DNA from: Branchiostoma belcheri
Lineage: Eukaryota > Chordata > Leptocardii > Amphioxiformes > Branchiostomatidae
Direction of reading: 5' to 3'
DNA: 64,000 nucleotides
Assembly (NCBI RefSeq): GCF_001625305.1
Contig: NW_017802935.1
Coordinates: 2,363,514 to 2,427,513 of the forward strand
Shown here: positions 1 through 11,260 of the stretch, piece after piece
How positions within the stretch are numbered: the stretch's first letter is position 1
Layout of the letters: every line of letters starts with the position of its first letter
The notes under the pieces: generated by a model
Databases searched by the model: none
Seen by the model: the letters and a program-made list of their open reading frames with translations, nothing else
What the model was told of the DNA's origin: nothing
Made by a program: the position numbers and the translations under genes

Positions 1-144
1 AGCATTAGCTCTAGATACAGGGACAAGGTCATGTACGGGGTGAATAGAAACAAAAACACCATCCCCATCCCCCCTGCCAGAATAAAAAGACTTCAGAACT
101 CATTCCTACATCAGTCTATCAGACTCTACAATCAGACTGTATAA
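1..144 (+). pseudogene. C-terminal tail of a probable LINE reverse-transcriptase ORF (truncated by window edge)
   Basis: An open frame runs from base 1 to a TAA at 142-144 (47 codons). Its end, with a basic Pro-Pro-Ala-Arg stretch followed by Gln-Asn-Ser-Phe and Arg-Leu-Tyr-Asn, resembles the last residues of non-LTR retrotransposon (CR1/jockey-like) polyproteins, where a QxSFxxxxxxxWN-type motif precedes the stop. The following ~150 bases are AT-rich and contain a 'tgccattcaggcaata' stretch like a LINE 3' end. Most of the element lies outside the window, so the family is not certain. It could also be the last exon of an ordinary gene. Confidence 0.4.
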
Positions 145-559
145 ACTTGTCATACCTGGGATGTACTGTTCATATAAGTAGTATGTATATATTGATGTAT
201 ATTTGTATGTAACAATGTTATGTGTTTATTTTGATGTAATGATGTAAATACCAATGCCATTCAGGCAATATTATAGTTCTATTTTGTATGTCTGCAAATG
301 TCTAGTGACTGTTGCTATAGACTGCATCTTCAGACTTTGTCTAGTCAAGGACATTATGTATAATGTCAAGGACATTATACATGTTTAGTGAATAAGCACA
401 TTAAACCACCGTACCAAATGTTATTCAAGCGTAAATCCATGAAGATAATTATATAGCGATAATTGTATCTTGAGGCATCTCTCCTTGCCTCAGGCAATTT
501 CTTTACTGAGAAAGCCTTGGCTTCTAAAAGAACCCCTACTTTTACATATTGTGTAGCCC

Positions 560-830
560 GACATTTCTATTGGTTTATTTTCGACCTGAAGGTCGCTCGA
601 TGTTTCAGATGAACATCCCTCGGATAGGACGTTAAATGGAGGTCCCGTGTTTGGGAGAGCCACACCCCACGCACGTTAAAGAACCCACCACACTTATCGA
701 AAAGAGTAGGGGACCTTCCCAGTGTGAGTGGTTCAAACCTTACAGTCTGGTCTCGGGGTTGACATCTTTGAAGAGGTGATAGTCACCTGTTATGTCAATC
801 CTTCCACAAATGTGGTAAATTGTCATAAAA
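560..830 (+). repeat. SINE-like dispersed element
   Basis: The stretch around 615-720 (a 'ggacgttaaatggaggtccc' core, then 'gggagagccacacc' and 'cacgttaaagaaccca') is a body sequence I recognise from short interspersed elements common in marine invertebrate genomes. No pol III promoter boxes could be placed with certainty upstream, so the copy may be 5'-truncated. The remainder of 145-3,000 shows no coding signal. Confidence 0.45.
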
Positions 831-1808
831 AAAACATTTGTTAAGATAAATTAGTATGAAAGGATGCATTCTTTTATATTGGTGAACTTTCGGAGACCTT
901 TTGATACAACAATGTATCTGTCACCAGTCAAACAAATATCTGCATACACTATTGTACTATTCGAAATGGTCTACAGATTCTACCTCCAGGTTCTCTAAGT
1001 AGGCTCCGGGGGACCAGTACGTCGTTCTCAAAGGCAACACTATAGCTGCATCCCCGTAGGAAATATACTTTTGTTTAAACGCAAAGTGAATCTACCCGAG
1101 ACCATACCTATTTGATTTCTTTCAGATTCATCCACTTCAGCTTTATAATCAGAAGTGCCACTAGGTACAACTCGAAAGAGGTCATATTTTGGCACAAAAA
1201 AAATTGACTTAAGTCTTCCTCGTTGTTATAGATTCAAAATTGATAGAAAGACCTTCATTCAGAAACTGTTATGTTAAACGTTGCTCAATGGATTTAGTTA
1301 TGAATTATAAGTTGATGCACTGGGTCCAAGTTTGATAGAAGGTGAGAGAAATATTAGACTATTCCAGTCTCCAGTCTCTTCGATGTCGGAATGACCTTGC
1401 TAGGGGGAAATAGTTTTCCCTGAAAATACTACCATACTGTTGCATCACCTTGTTGCTATGCTATGCCAATTAATAAATATGAATAAATGAATCGTGACTC
1501 TTTTACTTGCTGTCGCGTTTCCTTTACCACCCCGAACCTGTAATGTAAGAGTCCTGTGACCTTTCACCTATCAAATCTACGGTTTGTAAATAAATGGTGA
1601 AATGTAGGGGAAGGCCCTGCACAGTGTCAAAGTGAATAGCTCTGTGGCAGAGGAAATGTTTAGGATCAACTTTTCAAAAGTACCTTACAATGTCTCGTGG
1701 GTCACTTGGCTTCATTCAAGGTACAGATTGCTTGTTTGTTTGCATAACAGCGAAAACGTACAGTCGCCCTGAAATTATGTACTTTGTCTACGTACATTGC
1801 TACACTGA

Positions 1809-1938
1809 TTTCTACAGTTAAACACTAGCTGCACCGTTATGTTTTGATCGTTTTCTACAGTTAAACCTTAGCTGCACCGGTATGTTTTGATTGTTTTCTA
1901 CAGTTAAACCTTAGCTGAACCGTTATGTTTTGATAGCA
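1809..1938. repeat. 43-bp tandem repeat, three copies
   Basis: The motif 'tctacagttaaac' recurs at 1811, 1854 and 1897, giving a 43-bp period, each copy ending in 'tatgttttgat'. Copies differ by only a few substitutions. No ORF is associated. Confidence 0.8.
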
Positions 1939-2156
1939 CCACCACCCTGGCCTTGGTACTGAACGCGATATTCCATTCGGGACTATTGTTCAGTTAGAAT
2001 AGAAAACCATCTGTCTGTAGACCAGTGTCACTTTGCAGCACAGTACAGCAAAAGTATGTAAGTGGCGGTCTTCCTTCCCGCTGGAGACCATAACACTAAT
2101 TTGAAGACTACTTCCTTGTTGTTTGTAAGAGAATTTCTAAGAGAAAACCATAAATG

Positions 2157-2215
2157 TCTGTATCTGTATCAGTATAGCCGGTGTAACCGCCCTTCGGCGT
2201 AACACATCTTGTCTG
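2157..2215 (+). repeat. Fragment of a dispersed repeat (first of two copies)
   Basis: Contains 'tctgtatctgtatcagtata' followed by 'gccggtgtaaccgcccttcg' and 'gcgtaacaca'. A longer relative lies at 24748-24860 ('tatctgtatccgtataggcg' ... 'gtaacacaccagcttcgcag'). The shared blocks indicate one interspersed family; its class cannot be set from two partial copies. Confidence 0.5.
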
Positions 2216-3534
2216 ACATTTTAGAACAGTTGGTCATATTGGAGCAGTTCATTTTGTAAGGTAGTAAATCTGGGAAAGTAATGTTAATGGACTAATGTTA
2301 TAAGGATGTGTTCATTTGGAATAGCAAATTATACATTACTTTTACGCATAACATAATGAAGGTGCAGAGGGAACTATCAATACTTGTACTTGTTTGGATG
2401 TGTTACCTAATAGTATCTTCTGTCAGTGAATCCACAGTAGTCATGATGAAACAGAACACTGGTGATAAATGATATCGTCTTTTCTTCAATCTTTAACTTC
2501 TTTATTTAGTAAGGAAGTAGATATAACAATTTTAGTACTTAAGTTTCCTTTCAAGTGACTATCTTGGCACAATTTTTACATTGTTTTGACCACCTTTACT
2601 TAGATGTCAATTCTAGCTTTATACATCAATGTATTAGCTAAATCTATTGAGGTGGAGTAATAGAGTTACTTATTTTTTTCAGTCCTGTTGCCAAAAAAAG
2701 GGAATGATGTATCATATCTCAAGCAGATAAATGGGTGATTGAAATTCTGCACATGAACAGAAAACATTATTGGGTCAGTATTTAGATCAACAGCAGAATA
2801 TAGGACCACTAATAGGAAGTAGATGTGCTACAAGTGGTGTAAAATTAGTTACAACAGTTTTTCATTTCTAAAATGAGTATCTTGGCACAACTTTTACAAT
2901 GTTCCTGCCCCCTTTACTCAGATGTCAATTGTAGCTAAGTAGTTAAGTGTATTAAAACTTCTGATAGCATGAGGCCGTTTCTATCTTTTTCAGGGCCTGT
3001 TGTCCAAAACTTGCTTTTCCTGCTTCACAGAGCCTCTGGTAATATCAAGGAAGCACTCTTGCTGCAGCAAAGAAGAATCCAATAGAAATGTAAGTGAGAA
3101 TGTAAACTTCACTAGCATAATGAAGACCCTCCAACACACATTTCTGCATTACTGAGTTCTGTGAGACTTCACACACGAACTAGTTCTGTGCCTTCATATG
3201 CACTACTCTTTATCAATCAGCACCAAGTAATTATTCAAACCTAAGAAAACTAGAAGGAGAAAATCATTATTCCTTCATGGTCTGCAGGACTGAAACAGAA
3301 ACAAGTTTATAAAGCAGACAAGGGCTTCTCTGTCAGTCTCACACCTTCATTTCACAAGAAGTTGGATTAGATCCTTAGAAGCAGCAAAATGCACTAATCT
3401 GTAGAACTTTAAAAAGACAGCTGGGACAATTTCATTCCTGTCCTTGGTGCTGAATTCCTGGTATCCCTTTGCAATGAATGTCACTGTTAAAGAATCAAAG
3501 AAGAAAGAAAAAAAAGATTAGGAAGGGAAGCAAA

Positions 3535-3905
3535 GGAAAGATGTGTTTTGTCTGTAGGGTCAAATCCTGCATGTTCCCGAGGGCAAAGGTTCAAATCCAA
3601 GACTGCTGTCACTGTTAAAGAACCTTTGAATATCGAAAAGAAAAAAATAAAGGAGAGGAAAGATGTGTTTTGTCTGTAGATGCAACTCCTGCATGTTCCT
3701 GAGGACATGGGTTCAAATCCCAGCATACTGTAGATGTCAAGAAGGTCCCTGTGAGAAAGCAAAGTTATGAAGAAGAAAGAAAGAATGAAAGAAAGAAGAA
3801 ATTGAAAAAGAAAGAAAGGTGTGTTTTGTCTGTAAGTGCAAGATCCTGCATGTTGCTAAGACGGCATGGGTTCAAATCCCAGAAGGCTGTAGATGAGGTT
3901 TACTG
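3535..3905 (+). repeat. Tandem units with a tRNA-like B-box motif (left cluster)
   Basis: At least three diverged units share 'gatgtgttttgtctgtag', 'cctgcatgttcctgaggaca' and 'gggttcaaatcccag' (about 3589, 3709 and 3868). The last motif fits the pol III B-box consensus GGTTCRANTCC, as in tRNA-derived SINEs, but I see no convincing tRNA fold. A second cluster lies at 7675-8160. Both-strand ORFs here are by-products of the repetition. Confidence 0.6.
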
Positions 3906-5603
3906 TTCAAGAACCATATACATATGTATATGTGTCATGAAGTTCAGAAGACAGAAAGAAAGAATAAGATGCTGTCTTCTGGTGTCTCAAATCTGCATCA
4001 ACGTCTAAGACATCCCTCCTTCCAGTAGCCTCGAGGTAGCATGCCTGCAGAAAAACAACAAAGAGTAAATATTTGTAACAGACTCTCAGAAAACTTAAAT
4101 CAAATCAACCCCCATAATTTCTAGTTTTTTAAGTCATTCAAAAATTGATGATGTCACTTTTCTTACGTAGCTTTTAAGGAATTGACTTCAAATCTTCTGT
4201 CTAGCCCACCAAATTAATACAATTATATCATTTTACATCTACTTTACATATGGCTTATATTTGTAGCAAAGTTCTAACAAAATTTGTAAACAAAAAAGAT
4301 TGTTATCTGCTTCAGTTCCTGGTGTCCAAAGCTTCGGGTAGCCTCGATGCAGACATCTATCCAGGGAACAAGTCTGTTGGTTGGTAGTCAGGAGACAGAC
4401 ATCTTTGAAGAAACAACCTGCATAAAAAGAAACTACAAACATATTAGATAAGTTTGAAAGAAATAAAGAATGTAAGAAATGTTTTAAAGTTATACTTACA
4501 TGTTTACCTGGGAGATACAAACCTATCCCTGTCCTTGTCACTCCACAAAGATTTTCTCCATCTCTCGAAAAGTCGCGTAAAAGTCGTCGCTCTATCTTGT
4601 AACTTATCGCGAGTAACTCACACCACAGAATTCAGACACGGTTTCTTTATTTGAAATTCTTTATTTCCATCGCAGGCGCAGCATACAGAGTGTGTAAAAA
4701 GTATAAAATATCAAAATTGACACAAAAATGTCTCCAAAAGTCGCGAAGAAGTCTTCTAACTAATCGCGAAGAAACTCACACCACAGAATTCAGACACCAT
4801 TTCTTTATTTCAATCGCAAATGCAACTTACAGAGTGTATAAAATGTATTAAACAAAAAAAATTCCCATTTATTGCTGCAAGGACCCCAGTTCCCTTCCCA
4901 TCATGGGGTAAAAAAACACAAAAGATTGAATGGCCCGAACCCTAGATGATACTAGAAGGTTTGCAAAGGACCCCCCTTTATTAAGCAGTATGAGGAGAAA
5001 AAGCACATGTTAGTAACGCATGCAGTCCTTAATTACATGGCTCACCTTGCTGGCATCTTGGTTGTGGCTTAACATAAAAAACAGGTGTCCTCTTGAGATC
5101 GTTGACTAGGCTAAAATTTGGGGTGTGCCTTGTGTTCACATTATAAATTTTTTGAAAACAAGAAGTTTTGTGCTTGACTTCCATCTACCCACCCGCCACC
5201 CCCATAAATTTGTGAACTAAGACCTGCTCTCTGAATCATCACACACTTTTACTAACTACGTCCCTGCTCTAATTTGGTTTTTAACTCACCTTATTTCTGG
5301 ATCCTGATCTAAAGTCAGAGTGCATGTGAACTCAGAGAGCAGGCCAAAGGCATGTGGAAGTACTGCCTTTCAACTTTAATTAACAAATTCAAGCACTTGA
5401 GTTTGTTCAATCTTAATTTCCGTAAATTGCTTGTACAAGGTGAAGAATCATCTTATTCACAACCTTTGATCACAAAAAATATTCAGTCTTTATTAAAGAT
5501 CTTTATTCAGAATCGTTTTTGAATGAAGTGCTCTGGTGTCCTTGGTGGTCGTAGTCTCTTGTGGTGAGCATCTTCAGGAATGGCTGCAGGATCATTACTA
5601 AGT

Positions 5604-5897
5604 CCGCCTTTTCTCTTACGAGACGGTAAAATTAAAATCCATCTTTGTACTAAGGTGGATGAAATGGTTACTTGTCCACCTTTTCACATACAAGATGGAA
5701 AAAGAAATTAATCTCAACATTAATTCCACCATTTCTCCTACATGATGGTGATAAAGTTCTAAAACTTCCATCTATTCAATTACTAATAGATGGATGAAAA
5801 CATTTCTCATTCAGTGTTCCATCTTCTCCTTACAAGATGGTCGGGTAACAGGCATAACACTGTTCCATACAATGTCTCATCTCACTTACAAGATGAG
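5604..5897. repeat. Array of seven short hairpins
   Basis: Seven consecutive inverted repeats were read directly: 5604-5626, 5639-5658, 5676-5698, 5727-5750, 5768-5793, 5819-5840 and 5876-5897. Stems are 5-9 bp, several perfect (CCATCTATT/AATAGATGG; CCATCTT/AAGATGG; CTCATCT/AGATGAG). Loops are short and pyrimidine-rich, and many end in TAC. The same order of hairpins is kept in the duplicate at 9926-10153. Stems are too short for microRNA precursors. Confidence 0.75.
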
Positions 5898-6434
5898 AGT
5901 GAGAAAAAATCGTTGTGGCTTGCAAGTTAAATCTAATACAGTCGTGTGCCTGAGGCCCTGAGCTACTTCATATCTCTGACTCTGGTGGTCCATCGATGCT
6001 GATGATGTCATCTTCCATGAGCTCAGGAACAGTGGCTTACTTCTAATTCTTAAACATTTCTATCCAAGTACAAGTGAAGTTCTTTCAGCACAACCAAAAT
6101 GAATTTCTTTACCAACCCTGATGAAGGCAGTTGAAAGCCAGCAAGATATCGGTGAAGAAAGTTGACTACCGGTATGGTTGGGCTGAAAGAAGTTTACTTG
6201 TTATCCCAAAACCCAACTACTTTTGTGCTATGTTATTAGGGATACCTGTCACAAGGCACTTTATGTTCCAAAACGTTCCCTACAATTAACACATTTAGTG
6301 AGCAAAGCCAAAGTAGAGCTTGGCTCAGATCCCCCCACCCTAACTTATAATATACCACCAGCATAGAAGGATATCATACAAATCCCATTTGACTAGTTGT
6401 CTCCCTTTTCTTTGATATGCTTGCTTCCTTCAAA

Positions 6435-7080
6435 GTAGCCTGGAACAGTGACATCAATGGCATCAGTCTCAGTGGCCACCAAAACCTCATCTGAAAGCAT
6501 AAAAGAAGTCTCCATTTAAAAGCAAGTTGAATCTAATCATTAAAATGTTTTATTCAGCATCTTCAAAGCATATGTTCAAAAATTAAACTTGTAACTTCAT
6601 TGACATTTGTAAATAAGTGAATATGAGAAAGGATGGAAAGGAATTGATGGGAGGAGAAAGAAATGAGAGAATGAGAGTGATAAAAAGAAGGGATACAGGG
6701 AGGGAGGGAGAGACAGAAATGAGTGGACTTTGAAGCAGAATCTTTACCTTGTAGTCTCGAGGGCCCAGCCTCTGCTCTGCTTCTAGTAGTCAGCAACCAC
6801 TGCTGCTTGTCATCCTTCAGTATAGCAAGACTTCTCCTGCAGTGAATTTACTCAGGTGCAAAGACAAAGATAGCCGACCACTCAAATTTGAGTGTGGCCA
6901 TGAAACAAAGAAAAGGAGGAAAAAGTCACACAAACAACATAAAGAAGGTCGACAACTCAGCTTGGAGCGTGGCCTTTAAAACAAAGAGAGAACTGTAATA
7001 AAAAAGTCGAAAAGTTAGCCAGCTGATGCTCCTTTGGAGCACTGCTGGAAGAAATAGGGAAGCTCTGCTAAACCTAGAAA
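6435..7080. other. Non-coding spacer between the duplicated blocks
   Basis: No supported gene. On the minus strand, bases 6405-6491 look exon-like: a 'tgctttcag' acceptor followed by an open frame containing Val-Pro-Gly-Tyr-Phe-Glu-Gly-Ser. No matching donor or partner exon could be established. A purine-rich low-complexity tract (gaga/ggga) occupies about 6620-6720. Confidence 0.35.
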
Positions 7081-7674
7081 AACTAGAAGGCCAAAATTAT
7101 TTCTTTCCATGGAGTCTGCAGGACTGAAACAAATACAAGTTTATAATGCAGTCAAAGGCTCCTCTGTTGGGCTCACACCTTCAATTCACATGAAGTTGGA
7201 TTAGATCCTAAGAAACAGCAAAATGCATTAATCTGTAGAGCTGCATGGAAAGTTTCATTCCTGTCCCTGGTGCTGAATTCCTGGTGGAACCTGCATCCTA
7301 AGTAAGTTGGATTCAAAGAACAAAATGTCATCTACCAGGAGTTCAAGTCCCAAGCAGCAGCACAAACTGCGCTTACTGAGAATACACTGAAAGGCAAAGA
7401 ATGTTGATCTGGAGTCAAACTGAAATACATGTACAAAGTTTGATATGACGTAAGAAACCTGTCAGTCTACCAGAGGGTGTTGGCTCAAATCTCAAGCATC
7501 TGCACACTTAGAGAATGAACTGAAAGACAAAGCCTTTGTTAGAATATTTGAGTTAAGTTTTAATCCAGTAGGTGCAATGCTGTATGTCCACAAAGCATGG
7601 ACTCAAATGCTGTAGATTAATGTCGCTGCTGAAGAATCAAAATTGTCAAGAAGACAGATATAAAGAAGGAAGGA

Positions 7675-8160
7675 AAAGAAAGTTGTATTTTGTCTGTAGG
7701 TGTAACTGCATATTCCTGAGGGAACTAGTTTGAATCCCAGCCTACCATAGATGAAGGTCACTGTGAGGAAGTTAAGTTATCAAGGAGCAAGAAATAAAGG
7801 AGGAAGGAAAGAGAGGATGTGTTTTGTCTGTAGGCGCGAATCCTGCGTGTTCCTTAGGACATGGGTTTGAATCCCAGCATACCATAGATGAAGGTCCCTG
7901 TAAGGAATTTAACTTATATGGAGTAAGAAATAAAGGAGGAAGGAAAGGAAAGATGTGCTTTGTCTGTAGGTGCAACTCTTGCATGTTCCTGAGGACATGG
8001 TTTTGAATCCCAGCATACCGTAGATGAAGGTCCCGGTGAGGATGCAAGGTTATCAAGAAGTAAGGAATAAAGGAGGAAGGAAAGGAAAGATGTGTTTTGT
8101 CTGCAAGTGCAAGATCCTGCATGTTCCTGAGGGCATGGGTTCAACTCCCAGAAGGCTGTA
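7675..8160 (+). repeat. Tandem units with a tRNA-like B-box motif (right cluster)
   Basis: Four units are recognisable by 'gaatcccag' or 'caactcccag' cores at about 7728, 7862, 7998 and 8137, spaced about 135 bp. Each is preceded by 'tgtctgtaggtgcaa'-like sequence and followed by 'cataccgtagatgaaggtcc'-like sequence. A/G-rich linkers ('aaggaggaaggaaag') separate them. Confidence 0.65.
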
Positions 8161-9925
8161 GATGAGGTTCACTGTAGTTGAAGAACCATTGTATATGTGT
8201 CAGGTAGTTAAGAAGAAGACAGAAAGAAAGAATAAGGTGCTGTCTTCTGGTGTCTCAATTCTGCATCCTCCTCTAAGACATCCCTCCTTCCAGTAGCCTC
8301 CAGGTAGTGTCATGTGCCTGCAGAAAAACAAAGCATATTTGAGTATTTGTAACATACCCTTGCAAAACTTAAATCAACCCCCATAATTTACTGTTGTTAA
8401 AGTCAGTCAAAATAATCTGATGATATCACTTAGCCTACATAGCTTTTTTAGGAAATATGTTTCATATACTCAGCTTTTGAAAGCTGCTTCAAGTCTCTGT
8501 ATCTTCAAAATAAATACAATCATTTCACATCTACTTCAGACAATCACATCTTTACACTTGGCTTGTATTTGTATCAAAGTTTTAACAAAATTTGTAAACA
8601 ACAAAGATTGTTATCTGCTTCAGTTCCAGGTGTCCACATCTTCAGGTAGCCTCGATGCAGACATCTATCCAGGGAACAATTCTGTTGGTTGGTAGCCAGG
8701 AGACAGATATCTGTGAAGTAACAACCTGCAAAAAAAAAGAACTACAAAAATATTAGAAAAGCTTCAAAGAAAAAAAATGTAACAAACGCTGCAAAGTTAT
8801 ACTTACATGTTTACCTGGAATATACAAACCTATCCCTGTCATTGTCAGTCCACAAAAGTTTCTCCAATGTCGCGTTTCTCCAAAGTCGCGTTTCTCCAAA
8901 AGTCGCGTTAAAGTCGTTGCTCTATCTTGTAACTTATCGCGAGTAACTCACACCACAGAATTCAGACACGGTTTCTTTATTTGAAATTCTTTATTTCCAT
9001 CGCAAGTGCAGCATACAGAGTGTGTAAAAAGTATCAAATATCAAAATTGACACAAAAATGTCTCCAAAAGTTGCGAAGAAGTCTTCTAACTAATCGCGAA
9101 GAAACTCACGCCACAGAATTCAGACACCATTTCTTTATTTCAATCGCAAATGCAACTTACAGAGTGTATAAAATGTATTAAACAAAAAAAAATTACCCAT
9201 TTATTGCTGCAAGGACCCCAGTTCCCTTCCCATCATGGGGTAAAAAACACAAAAGATTGAATGGCCCGAACCCTAGATGATACTAGAAGGCTTGTAAAAG
9301 GACCCCCCTTCATTAAGCAGTATGAGGAGAAAAAGCACATGTTAGTAACGCATGCAGTCCTTAATTACATGGCTCACCTTGCTGGCATCTTGGTTGTGGC
9401 TTAACATAAAAAACAGGTGTCCTCTTGAGATCGTTGACTAGGCTAAAATTTGGGGTGTGCCTTGTGTTTACATTATAAATTTTTTGAAAACAAGAAGTTT
9501 TGTGCTTGACTTCCATCTACCCACCCCCCATAAATTTGTGAACCTGCTCTCTGAATCATCACACACTTTTACTAACTACGTCCCTGCTCTAATTTGGTTT
9601 TAAACTCACCTTATTTCTGGATCCTGATCTAAAGTCAAAGTGCGTGTGAACTCAGAGAGCAGGTCAAAGGCATGTAGAAGTACTGCCTTTTTAATTTACC
9701 AAATTCAAGCACCTGAAAGCTCTATCAAATTTTGATTCCAATGTGAAGGATTATCTTTATTCAAAGTCTTCATTCAAAACCTTTATTCAGAATCTTTATT
9801 CAAACACTTATTCATAATCTTTATTTAAAATCTTTATTCAATGTTGGCATTGGTCTCCTGCGTGGTCGTAGTCCCTTGTAGTGGGCATCTTCGGGAATGG
9901 CTGCAGTCCACAGGATCATTACTGT

Positions 9926-10153
9926 CCGCCTTTTCTCTTACAAGACGGTGAAAATAAAATCCATCTTTGTACTAAGATGGATGAAATAGTTACTTGTCCA
10001 CCTTTTCACATACATGACGGACAAAAAAAATTAATTCCACCATTTCTCCTACATGATGGTGATAAAGTCCTAAAACTGTTCCATCTATTTAATTACTAAT
10101 AGATGGATAGAATCATTTCTCATTCAGTGTTCCATCTTCTCCTTACAAGATGG
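9926..10153. repeat. Second copy of the hairpin array (six hairpins)
   Basis: Hairpins at 9926-9948, 9961-9980, 9998-10020, 10038-10061, 10081-10106 and 10132-10153 correspond one-to-one with the first six of 5604-5897. Some stem positions changed between copies: CCATCTT/AAGATGG here is perfect where the other copy has AAGGTGG. The seventh hairpin has been lost. Confidence 0.72.
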
Positions 10154-11260
10154 TTGGGTAACAGGCATAACACTGTTCCATGCATTGTTTTAATTTTTTT
10201 TCAATCTTTCAAGATATATCCATATACATTGTAGTCTTATTACTGACTTCATTAAAACATATACAAAAAGCTTGAATATGTCCTTGGCAACTACAACCAT
10301 ATGAGTTTTCTTGTTCTTCTTCTTGACCTTCCATTCAGGTTTTCTTCCAGAGAACTACTAGTATATCATACATGTCTAGAAATTCTATCCCTTAGCCCCT
10401 TGTTTATGCAAAGGTATTCTTTAAGGTCTTTGTCACAAGGCACTTTATTTTCCAAAACGTTCCCTACATTATCTCAAGTTTAGTGAGCAAAGCCAAAGTA
10501 GAGCTTGGCTCAAATCCCCCCTCCCTTTCTAATATTATCAGCAGACAAGGATATCATACAAATCCTATTTGTGTTCTAGCTGTTCTCTTGATGCTTGCTT
10601 CCCTTCAAGTAGCCTGGAAACAAGTGACATCAGTAGACAGGAAGATCTGTAGTAGAGAGAGGATGGCAGATCTATAAGGAAGGAGAGAGAAAGAGAGACT
10701 TGTTAAAACTTGGTTATCCTGGCGAAAACACCAACAAGCTTATCCTTTAATATCACAGTTTGATACTGCAAAGACAAAGCCTTTTGACAAAATTGTCATT
10801 GAGTAAAAGAGAAGCAGCATATCAAGTAGGATTTCAACATGTAACGGTTTGAATTTTTCCTTCTGTTTCAGAAAGTCAGTGCATGGGATCAAATAGGTGC
10901 CGGACTCAGCATTTGTCCTGGAGACCATGGAGAAAGTACTTTTAAGAAAGCTGGAAATATCACAATACCATACCTGCTTGCTGGCATCAGGAAAGCTATT
11001 CTACATCAACAGCAGGGCAGACAGGAATCAACGACATCCCTCCTTTGGTATACGTATTCTGTCCGAAAAAGAAAAGAAAAATGTTATCATCAAAAACGCA
11101 ACATGTTGTCAAAGTAACATGAACATGAACATAAGAAGTTATTGGTGTGTCTTAAGTGACTTGTAAAGGCAGATATTGTATGATAAGGAAATTTCACAAT
11201 AAACATCAGTAGTTTTTAAAATTGCTGCAAAATGTGGGGAAAAGACAATAGCTTACTTAG

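Larger units (their letters stand above)
3240..6430. repeat. Left copy of a large direct duplication
   Basis: Blocks throughout this region reappear in the same order at about 7080-10620. Examples: the 'gcaggactgaaaca' block (3290 vs 7120), 'agacatccctccttccagta' (4007 vs 8277), the block around 4600-5230 vs 8930-9560, the hairpin array (5604-5897 vs 9926-10153), and 'gtgagcaaagccaaagtaga' (6298 vs 10483). The offset drifts from about 3.8 to 4.3 kb because internal tandem repeats expanded differently. Divergence is visible but modest. No secure gene is present. Confidence 0.8.
7080..10620. repeat. Right copy of the large direct duplication
   Basis: Matches 3240-6430 block by block, as described for that copy. 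It carries a longer cluster of the B-box-bearing tandem units (7675-8160) and lacks the seventh hairpin. Short minus-strand stretches with acceptor-like 'tgcag' followed by a shared open frame (about 4315-4425 and 8600-8728) are kept in both copies but show no usable donor. Confidence 0.8.

Noticed and set aside
7772-8144. Overlapping minus-strand ORFs of 116 and 76 codons
   Set aside because: They arise from the tandem B-box units and share repeated peptides in conflicting frames.
9881-10099. 72-codon frame with repeated Cys-Pro-Pro-Phe and Asp-Gly words
   Set aside because: The repetition comes from the DNA hairpin array, not from a protein; the other copy has lost the frame.
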